Assembly: GCA_000415505.1 (NCBI GenBank)
Contig: KE354153.1
Coordinates: forward strand, 1 to 35,890
Origin: Streptomyces afghaniensis 772
GTDB taxonomy: Bacteria > Actinomycetota > Actinomycetes > Streptomycetales > Streptomycetaceae
Direction of reading: 5' to 3'
DNA length: 35,890 nt
Below are positions 30,121 to 35,890 of this stretch, in pieces. The notes beneath the pieces are model-generated. The model did not search any database. It was not told where the DNA came from and saw only the letters and a list, made by a program, of their open reading frames with translations. The position numbers and the translations under genes were made by a program. Numbering within the stretch: the stretch's first letter is position 1; the number at the start of each line of letters is the position of its first letter.

Positions 30121-31017
30121 ATGAAACGTGACTTGCTGGGCAGAAAGCTGGTTGTCACCGGAGCGGCGCGCGGCATCGGCGAGAAGGTGGCCCGCCTGGC
30201 CATCGCCCGAGGCGCTCAGGTGACCTTGATCGGACTGGAGCCCGATCGGCTCCGTGATCTCGCCCGCGATCTGGGCCCCGCCGCTTCCTGGCGTGAGGCC
30301 GATGTGCGCGACGGCACCGTCCTGCGGTCAGCGATCGATGAGGCCGCGGGGGTCATGGGCGGCATCGATCTCGTCGTCGCCAATGCAGGCGTCGTGGCGT
30401 ACGGGACCGTGCGACAGACGGACGAGGCGTCGTTCGAGCGGGTCCTGGACATCAATCTGAACGGTGTCTTCCGGACCCTCAAGTACGTGACGCCCCATCT
30501 GGAGCGCAGCCGGGGACACGTGCTGGTCGTGGCGTCCGCGCTGTCCTTCATGCCGCTGGCGGCGATGGCCTCCTATGGCGCCAGCAAGGCCGCGGCCGAG
30601 CTGCTCGCCCTGACCTATCGCCAGGAGGTGGCGCACCTCGGCGTCACGGTCGGCCTGGTGCACCCCTCCTGGATCGACACGGATCTCGTCCGGGGCGCCG
30701 AGGTGGACCTCCCCTCGTTCCAGGGCCTGCGCAACCGGCTTCCCTACCCGGGCAATGTCACCACGAGTGCCGACCGGGCGGCTGCCGCGATCGTCGACGG
30801 GCTCGTGCGCCGCCGCAGCCGCGTGTACGTCCCGCGCGCGGTCGTCGTGGCCAACTGGGCCAAGGCAGCGCTGAATTCGCCACTGGCCTGGCCATGGGCG
30901 AGGCGCTTCGCGGCCCGTGCCGTTCCGTCCCTCGAACGGGAGGTCGCGGCGCTGGGGAGGCATGACCAGCTCACGCCGGGCACCGGTACCTCTGCCGCGG
31001 AGACCAAGTCGCCCTAG
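30121..31017 (+). CDS. short-chain dehydrogenase, probably from a leaderless transcript
   Basis: 298 residues. VVTGAARGIGEKVARLA (cofactor loop), VVANAGVVAYG (NAG motif), the active-site Ser in VVASALSF and the Tyr-x3-Lys in ASYGASKAAAE are present. The C-terminal part (NWAKAALNSPLAWPWARR) is longer than in classical SDRs and similar to actinobacterial SDRs near steroid/cutin-type gene sets. No ribosome binding site precedes the ATG. The -10-like TATGTT ends at 30114, so transcription probably starts at the ATG itself. The operator in this promoter matches that of the TetR gene, which converges on it from the right, so the two form one regulatory unit. Confidence 0.88.
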   Translation: MKRDLLGRKLVVTGAARGIGEKVARLAIARGAQVTLIGLEPDRLRDLARDLGPAASWREADVRDGTVLRSAIDEAAGVMGGIDLVVANAGVVAYGTVRQTDEASFERVLDINLNGVFRTLKYVTPHLERSRGHVLVVASALSFMPLAAMASYGASKAAAELLALTYRQEVAHLGVTVGLVHPSWIDTDLVRGAEVDLPSFQGLRNRLPYPGNVTTSADRAAAAIVDGLVRRRSRVYVPRAVVVANWAKAALNSPLAWPWARRFAARAVPSLEREVAALGRHDQLTPGTGTSAAETKSP

Positions 31018-31065
31018 CCGCACACGGGTGGTCCCGCACGGGACAGCGACCTGCCTTACCGACTT

Positions 31066-31749
31066 TCACCGACCTTGAACGATCGAGTCGTAAAGGCGCG
31101 CGCCCGCCTCGTGCGAGGCTTCGGCCCGTTCCCGCTCGTCGCCCAGACCGACAGCGAAGTTCACGCCCATCGGCAGCATCACCTGCACCACGGGGTCCTC
31201 GAACTCGCCGAAGTGCTCGGCCAGCTCAAGGGTGACGTACCCGTGGACCAGACTCCACAACTGGGCGGCTATGACTTCAGGTTCCTGCCGCTCGGCCCTG
31301 CCCGAGTCCACGAGCCGTTGACATGCCGCGGTGATATGGGCGTGGGCATCCCGGAAGGCCGGCGAATGTCCGCTGAAGCGAAGGTCCGCGTCCGACAGCG
31401 GCCGGTACGTCGCACGAGTGGACAGGCCGAACATCAGGTCGTACAGGTGAGGGTTCTCGTGGGCCACTCGGCGGCAGGTCAAAGCCATGGCGAAGAGATC
31501 CGCGATCGGATCATCCGTCACCGGCACCTGGGCGAACGCCGCGCCGAGCTCCCTGAAGCCGTGGTCGGCCACGGCGCGCATCAGTTCGGGGATCCCTCCG
31601 AAGTGGCCGTAGACGACCATCGTCGACAGCCCGCTCGCGGACGCCACCGTACGCGCCTTGATGGCCGACGGCCCCTGTTCGGCCAGCAGGCCGACAGCGG
31701 CTCGCACAAGCCGCTCCGGTGCGTCATCGAGCCTCGGCCGCCCTGCCAT
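31066..31749 (-). CDS. TetR-family regulator
   Basis: 227 residues. GRPRLDDAPERLVRAAVGLL and the helix-turn-helix VASASGLSTMVVYGHFGGIP are typical. The C-terminal domain (ALTCRRVAHENPHLYDLMFG, AAQLWSLVHGYVTLELAEHF) belongs to the WHG/TetR_C_13-like group. The ATG has GAGAGG close upstream. The promoter carries ATAAC-ttg-GTTAT, repeated before the SDR at 30121, so self-control and control of both the SDR and the divergent enoyl-CoA hydratase unit are likely. The ligand is unknown; an acyl-CoA intermediate would fit the target genes. Confidence 0.9.
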   Translation of the reverse strand: MAGRPRLDDAPERLVRAAVGLLAEQGPSAIKARTVASASGLSTMVVYGHFGGIPELMRAVADHGFRELGAAFAQVPVTDDPIADLFAMALTCRRVAHENPHLYDLMFGLSTRATYRPLSDADLRFSGHSPAFRDAHAHITAACQRLVDSGRAERQEPEVIAAQLWSLVHGYVTLELAEHFGEFEDPVVQVMLPMGVNFAVGLGDERERAEASHEAGARLYDSIVQGR

Positions 31750-31768
31750 GCCTCTCGCGCCTCCACCA

Positions 31769-31798
31769 TTGACACTCTTGAAATAACTTGGTTATCTA
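31769..31798 (+). promoter_or_regulatory. promoter of the enoyl-CoA hydratase unit with embedded TetR operator
   Basis: TTGACA (31769-31774), a perfect -35, is followed after 18 bases by TATCTA (31793-31798). The palindrome ATAAC-ttg-GTTAT (31783-31795) sits between them and overlaps the -10, so bound repressor would block RNA polymerase. The divergent tetR promoter must lie in the same stretch. About 160 bases of leader follow before the ATG at 31961. Confidence 0.65.
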
Positions 31799-31960
31799 AC
31801 TCGTCACGGCAATAGTACACATCTCGAGTGACGTGCCGTTTCGGACACGGGCGCGCCTCCCCGGACGGGCTTTCACGCACTGTCCCAGATTCCTGGCGCC
31901 GGCAGGCCCTCCCTCACTCGCTTTGCACTCCCCCATGAACTCAGCACGGGAGCAGAATCC

Positions 31961-32935
31961 ATGCCATACAAAGACAAGGGTCATCTGGAGATCGAGGACC
32001 GCGGAGCCGTCCTTGTCGTCCGGGTCGACGGCGGCCCGCACCAGTTGTTCGGCCTCGATATCGCCCATCAGCTGGACAAGCTGGTGAACCGGGTCGACCG
32101 CGATCCGAGCATCCGTGCCGTCGTCTTCACCGGGGCACATCCCGAGCGGTTCGTCAGCCATGCCGCGGTCCGGTGGCTGCAGGAAGAGGGAGCCGCGAGC
32201 CCGACGGTCGGCCGACGCGGTGCCGCCGCCGTCGTACGCATGGCCAAGCACGTGGACCGGTCCCGTCTCCTCGGGCCCGTGATGCGCAGGACCCCGATGC
32301 GCGGGGCCCTCCAGCTGGAGCGTCTGCACACGACCTTCCTCCGGATGAACGCCAGCGGTGTCCTCTTCGTCGCCGCCCTCAACGGTTCGGCTCTCGGCCT
32401 CGGCGCCGAGTTCGCCTGGGCCTGCGATCTTCGGGTCATGGCCGACGGGGACTTCTTCATCGGCCAGCCCGAAATCCTCCTCGGCATCATCCCGGGCGGA
32501 GGCGGCACCCAGCGGCTGACCCGCCTGATCGGCACCCATCGGTCCCTGGCCGCGATCCTCGAAGGCAAGCCGTTCACGCCCGCGGAGGCGCTCGCCAACG
32601 GGGCGGTCGACAAGGTCGTACCCCAGGACAAGGTCGTCGCGCAGGCGGTCGAACTCGCGGAGCACTTCGGCCGGCGGTCGAAGGGGTCGGTCGCGGCCGC
32701 CAAGAGGTCGGTGTACTTCGGCGGCTCGATGCCCCTGGAGGACGGACTCCACGTCGAACGCGCCGAGTTCTTCACCAGGGTCATGTCGAAGGACGGCCAG
32801 GAACTGATGCTCGACTACATGGAGACGACGGACGCCACCGGCGAGCTCCCGCTCTACAACCCGGACACCTACGCCCAGGCGCTCGCCTCGGGCAGCGTGC
32901 CCGGGCACCGCTCGACGAAGACGACGCGGCGGTGA
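31961..32935 (+). CDS. enoyl-CoA hydratase/isomerase family protein
   Basis: 324 residues, about 60 longer than usual because of an insertion around residues 70-130 (ASPTVGRRGAAAVVRMAKHV and following). The crotonase core is otherwise complete: AVVFTGAHPERFVS, the oxyanion-hole region FVAALNGSALGLGAEFAWAC and PEILLGIIPGGGGTQRLTRL, where a Glu (PE) aligns with the first catalytic carboxylate of hydratases. The second Glu position is occupied by a Gly-rich turn, so hydratase, isomerase or hydrolase activity cannot be decided. ATG follows GGGAG. It begins a three-gene unit with the alpha/beta hydrolase (4 bases later) and the acyl-CoA synthetase. Confidence 0.88.
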   Translation: MPYKDKGHLEIEDRGAVLVVRVDGGPHQLFGLDIAHQLDKLVNRVDRDPSIRAVVFTGAHPERFVSHAAVRWLQEEGAASPTVGRRGAAAVVRMAKHVDRSRLLGPVMRRTPMRGALQLERLHTTFLRMNASGVLFVAALNGSALGLGAEFAWACDLRVMADGDFFIGQPEILLGIIPGGGGTQRLTRLIGTHRSLAAILEGKPFTPAEALANGAVDKVVPQDKVVAQAVELAEHFGRRSKGSVAAAKRSVYFGGSMPLEDGLHVERAEFFTRVMSKDGQELMLDYMETTDATGELPLYNPDTYAQALASGSVPGHRSTKTTRR

Positions 32936-32939
32936 GCCG

Positions 32940-33863
32940 ATGATGACCACTGCGCACTCCTTCACCCGCCACGACATCACCTTCCCCTCCGGCGACAGCA
33001 CCTGTGCCGGATGGCTCTACCTCCCGACCGGCGTCACCTCCCCGCCCGTCGTCATCCTCGGGCACGGCCTCGGCGCCACCCGCGAGATGCGCCTGGACGC
33101 CTTCGCCGAGCGTTTCGCTCAGGCCGGCATCGCCGCCGTGGCCTTCACCTACCGGCACTTCGGCGACAGCGGCGGTCACCCGCGCCAGCTCCTGTCGATC
33201 AAGCGTCAGCTCGCCGACTGGGACGCCGCCATCGCCTACGTCAAGGCCCGCCCTGACGTCGACCGCTCCCGCATCGCGGTGTGGGGCAGCTCCTTCGGCG
33301 GAGGCCACGCCATCACCGTCGCCTCTCGGCATCCCGAACTGCGCGCGGCCGTGTCCCAGTGCCCGTTCACCGATGGTCTCGCCTCCGCGCTCGCGCTCGG
33401 CCCGGTCGCCTCGCTCAGGATGACCCCCGTGCTCGCTCGGGACATGGCGGCCAGAGTGCGCGGCAAGGCACCCGCGATGGTTCCCATCGCCTCCGCCCCC
33501 GGTTCGCCGGCCCTCATGAACGCTCCGGACGCCCTGCCCGGATATCAGGCGCTGCAACCGGCGGGGACGACGTTCCGCAACGAGGTGGCGGCGCGGGTCA
33601 TTCCGACCATCGCCACCTACCGGCCTGGGCGTGCGGCGAAGAAGGTCGCCATGCCGATCCTCTTCTGCGTCAGCAACACCGACTCCGTCACGCCTCCCGC
33701 CCAGACCCTCCGGTACGCGCGCACCGCACCCCGGGGAGAGATCAAGAGGTACGACGCCGGCCACTTCGACTTCTACACCGGCGAGACCTTCGAGGCCCTG
33801 GTCCGCGACCAGATCGAGTTCCTCACCCGGCAGTTGCACCCCGCGCCGGCATCGACTCCTTGA
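32940..33863 (+). CDS. alpha/beta hydrolase (acyl-esterase/thioesterase-like)
   Basis: 307 residues, starting four bases after the hydratase stop, so probably translationally coupled. VVILGHGLGATREMRL is the oxyanion-hole region, IAVWGSSFGGGHAI contains the nucleophile Ser, PILFCVSNTDSVTPP the Asp and YDAGHFDFYTG the His. A FAYTYRHFGDSGGHPRQ-like segment (here FTYRHFGDSGGHPRQ) identifies the YcjY/acetyl-xylan-esterase-like group. No signal peptide is present, so it is cytosolic. Between a crotonase and an acyl-CoA synthetase it may release or hydrolyse an ester or thioester intermediate. Substrate unknown. Confidence 0.87.
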   Translation: MMTTAHSFTRHDITFPSGDSTCAGWLYLPTGVTSPPVVILGHGLGATREMRLDAFAERFAQAGIAAVAFTYRHFGDSGGHPRQLLSIKRQLADWDAAIAYVKARPDVDRSRIAVWGSSFGGGHAITVASRHPELRAAVSQCPFTDGLASALALGPVASLRMTPVLARDMAARVRGKAPAMVPIASAPGSPALMNAPDALPGYQALQPAGTTFRNEVAARVIPTIATYRPGRAAKKVAMPILFCVSNTDSVTPPAQTLRYARTAPRGEIKRYDAGHFDFYTGETFEALVRDQIEFLTRQLHPAPASTP

Positions 33864-33898
33864 CCGGATCGCACAACACCGAGACAGGTACGCCCGCC

Positions 33899-35365
33899 AT
33901 GAACTTCGCTTCACTGCCCGACCGTCGCGCCGCTCTCGACCCCGATGGGGCAGCGGTCTCGGACGGGCGCCAGTCACTCACCAACGCTCAGTTGCTGGAC
34001 CGGGTCCGTGCGGCAGCGCGTCAGCTCCAGGACCTCGGCATCGGTCCCGGCGATGTCGTGGCCCTCAAGCTGACGAACCGCATCGAGTTCGTGCTGCTGT
34101 TGTTCGCCGCCTGGCGGATCGGCGCCACCATCACGCCGGTCAACCCGAGCATGACCGACGTCGAGGTGGACCGACAGGTCAAGGACTCCGGTGCGCGTCT
34201 GCTGGTGGTCGAAGACCGCGCGGCGCCCGTCACGGACGGTACTGCCGTACTCGCCGTCGGCGCACTGTACAAGGAAGGGACGAGTTCGGATCACGCACCG
34301 CATGTGGACTCGTCCGCGCTGGCTCTTCTCATCTACACCAGCGGCACCACCGGGACGCCCAAGGGCGTGATGCTGGACCACGCCAACATCGACGCCATGA
34401 CGGAAATGGGCCGCCGGTCCCTGGACATCGGGCCCGCCGACCGGTGTCTGCTGATCCTGCCGCTCTTCCACGTCAACGGCATCGTGGTCAGCATTCTCAC
34501 GCCTCTTCTCGCGGGGGCGAGCGTCGTCATCGCGGGCCACCGGTTCGACCCACACAGCTTCTTCGACCTCGTCGAGCAGGAGCGCCCCACCTTCTTCAGC
34601 GCCGTGCCGACGATCTACGGCATGCTCGCTGCGCTCCCGGACGGCGTGCGGCCCGACACATCGTCGCTGAGGTTCGGAGTCTGTGGCGCCGCACCTGCCT
34701 CCGCCGAGTTGCTGAACCGGTTCGAAGCCCGGTACGGGTTCCCTCTTGTCGAGGGGTACGGCCTGTCCGAAGGAACCTGCGGGTCCACCATCAACCCCGT
34801 CGCGGGCCCGCGACGTGCCGGCACCGTGGGACTTCCCTTCCCCGGCCAGGAGATTCGGATCGTCGACGCCGAAGGTACCGAGGTGGGGCCGGGCACGGAC
34901 GGTGAGGTCCTCGTGAAGGGCCCCAACGTCATGCGTGGCTATCTCGGCCGCCCTGAGGAAACGGCCAGAGTCATCGTCGACGGCTGGTTGCACACGGGCG
35001 ATGTGGGTCACCTCGACGCCGAGGGCTATCTGACCCTGGTCGGGCGCTCGAAGGACATGATCATCCGTGGTGGGGAGAACATCTACCCCAAGGAAATCGA
35101 GGACGTCCTCACAAGCGACCCGTCGGTGCTCGAAGCCGCCGTGATCGGCGTACCCGACGAGAAGTGGGGAGAGGTGGTCGTGGCCTACATACAGCCGCGA
35201 CCAGGCGTGACCGTCGATCTGACGGCGCTGCGGGAGCTCTGTGCGCGCAGCCTCACCGGCTTCAAGCGTCCGACCGGGTTCTTCGTGGTAGAGGCCATAG
35301 CGAAGAACGCGGTCGGGAAGATCGACAAAGTCTCCTTGCGCGCTGCCCACGTCGCGGCTTCCTGA
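33899..35365 (+). CDS. acyl-CoA synthetase (AMP-forming)
   Basis: 488 residues from the ATG at 33899; upstream in-frame sequence overlaps the hydrolase gene and is not family-like. Motifs: LLIYTSGTTGTPKGVMLDH (phosphate-binding loop, ~145-163), FGVCGAAPAS and VEGYGLSEGTCG (adenine pocket), GWLHTGDVGHLDAEGYL (ribose-binding Asp) and the hinge VGRSKDMIIRGGENIYPKE, with the C-terminal lysine in NAVGKIDKVSL. It is on the short side for the family. It would activate the acid that the hydratase and hydrolase act on. It is the second such enzyme in the window; the two differ clearly and are not duplicates. Confidence 0.92.
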   Translation: MNFASLPDRRAALDPDGAAVSDGRQSLTNAQLLDRVRAAARQLQDLGIGPGDVVALKLTNRIEFVLLLFAAWRIGATITPVNPSMTDVEVDRQVKDSGARLLVVEDRAAPVTDGTAVLAVGALYKEGTSSDHAPHVDSSALALLIYTSGTTGTPKGVMLDHANIDAMTEMGRRSLDIGPADRCLLILPLFHVNGIVVSILTPLLAGASVVIAGHRFDPHSFFDLVEQERPTFFSAVPTIYGMLAALPDGVRPDTSSLRFGVCGAAPASAELLNRFEARYGFPLVEGYGLSEGTCGSTINPVAGPRRAGTVGLPFPGQEIRIVDAEGTEVGPGTDGEVLVKGPNVMRGYLGRPEETARVIVDGWLHTGDVGHLDAEGYLTLVGRSKDMIIRGGENIYPKEIEDVLTSDPSVLEAAVIGVPDEKWGEVVVAYIQPRPGVTVDLTALRELCARSLTGFKRPTGFFVVEAIAKNAVGKIDKVSLRAAHVAAS

Positions 35366-35594
35366 GATTCACCGCGCGCCGCGCCTGGATGCCCGGGCAG
35401 CGCACATCCGACAGCGCGGCCGCGGGGGACGCTTCGGCGGGGGTCCCGGTCTCGGCCAGGATCTGACTGAGTGGCGGCCCAACCGGAAGCGGCTGGGCCG
35501 CCCCTCGGTTCGGGAGGCTGCTCGGACGACTTGCCCCGGCCGGCCAGTGAGACTGTGGACCCGCAGGGGCGCCGCTCTCGTCACGGTGGCAGGG
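35366..35594. other. intergenic region between convergent genes
   Basis: About 230 bases between the acyl-CoA synthetase stop and the dehalogenase-like remnant. No gene, clear hairpin terminator or repeat was recognised. Confidence 0.5.
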
Positions 35595-35890
35595 TCACCG
35601 ACTCGCCTCGTCGGCCAGGAACGACCGCAAATGGCCCAGCAGCGCCTCCGGTTGCTCTTCCGGGATGAAGTGGCCGCACTCCGGGATTTCTGCTCCGGTG
35701 ACGTCGTCCGCGTAGGCGCGCCAGATCTCCAGCGTCGGCAGGCGGGAGGGCAGCCCTGCGGAACCCCAGAGCGCCAGTACCGGCATGGTGAGGCGGCGGC
35801 CTCGGCGGCGTCGATGTCGTCGAGGGCGACGTCCTGCTCCATGGCGCGGTAGTCGTCGAAACTCGCGCGCATGGCACCCGGGCGGGAGAA
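35595..35890 (-). pseudogene. haloacetate-dehalogenase-like alpha/beta hydrolase, frameshifted, cut by the window edge
   Basis: From the right edge the minus strand reads FSRPGAMRASFDDYRAMEQD and DIDAAEA in one frame, then RRLTMPVLALWGSAGLPSR and AEIPECGHFIPEEQPEALL in the next, ending at 35595. Together these equal the C-terminal third of fluoroacetate/haloacetate-dehalogenase-like hydrolases, including the catalytic His in CGHFIPEE. The frame changes near 35790-35800 (one base missing). It could be a real frameshift or a sequence error. The N-terminal two thirds lie outside the window. Confidence 0.65.

Noticed and set aside
33281-33898. Upstream extension of the acyl-CoA synthetase frame inside the hydrolase gene
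   Set aside because: The frame is open but reads as random Arg-rich sequence. The ATG at 33899 gives a normal family N-terminus.
1-35890. tRNA, rRNA, riboswitch, CRISPR array, insertion sequence or attachment site
   Set aside because: No cloverleaf, regular spacer repeats, transposase motif, terminal inverted repeats or conserved riboswitch core was recognised by eye. A covariance-model search would settle small RNAs.

Overview
The window is very GC-rich, with strongly GC-biased third codon positions, frequent GTG/TTG starts, a Tat-type signal peptide and many short-chain dehydrogenases and TetR-type regulators. This points to an actinomycete, most likely Streptomyces or a close relative. 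It reads as an accessory catabolic region: about 27 intact genes for aromatic, acyl-CoA and ester breakdown, each small cluster with its own regulator, and several clearly broken genes between them. No tRNA, rRNA, complete insertion sequence, phage gene or CRISPR array was seen.

Layout. 1-5.7 kb: a secreted beta-propeller-like protein, a fused pair of gene remnants (aldehyde dehydrogenase and IclR regulator, each cut at its 5' side), an SDR, and a two-component system (PAS-GAF-histidine kinase with NarL-type response regulator). 6.0-7.7 kb: an acyl-CoA synthetase. 7.7-15.6 kb: the centrepiece, two divergent transcription units. Leftward are a LigK/GalC-type aldolase and a GntR/FCD regulator. 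Rightward are a GalB-type 4-oxalomesaconate hydratase, a small unknown protein, a VanB-type reductase, a VanA-type Rieske oxygenase, an alpha/beta hydrolase, a muconolactone-isomerase-like protein, an SDR and LigA/LigB-type extradiol dioxygenase subunits. 15.6-17.2 kb: a TetR regulator divergent from an SDR, with twin operators. 17.3-19.2 kb: a YceI protein and a secreted double-SnoaL protein. 19.3-20.2 kb: a decayed hydroxyquinol-type intradiol dioxygenase. 20.2-23.8 kb: a TetR regulator, an alpha/beta hydrolase and a CocE-type hydrolase. 24.3-27.1 kb: a MarR regulator, an acyl-CoA dehydrogenase and a divergent SDR. 27.4-28.8 kb: an orphan dihydrolipoyl dehydrogenase. 29.1-30.0 kb: an HxlR/saccharopine-reductase-like chimera. 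30.1-35.4 kb: an SDR, a TetR regulator and a three-gene unit (enoyl-CoA hydratase, alpha/beta hydrolase, acyl-CoA synthetase). 35.6 kb to the end: a frameshifted haloacetate-dehalogenase-like gene running out of the window.

How it may work together. The 8.3-15.5 kb genes hold the first step (LigAB-like ring cleavage) and the last two steps (OMA hydratase, CHA aldolase) of the protocatechuate 4,5-cleavage/gallate route to pyruvate and oxaloacetate. The usual middle enzymes LigC, LigI and LigU/GalD are absent. In their place are an SDR, an alpha/beta hydrolase and a CatC-like small isomerase. Either these are non-homologous replacements in a protocatechuate route, or the cluster is a syringate/3-O-methylgallate route in which the VanAB-like pair demethylates, the hydrolase removes a methyl ester and the small protein isomerises. 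This is the most novel-looking system here. The short operators at 16.2, 20.2/21.05 and 30.1/31.8 kb each tie a TetR gene to a neighbouring target.
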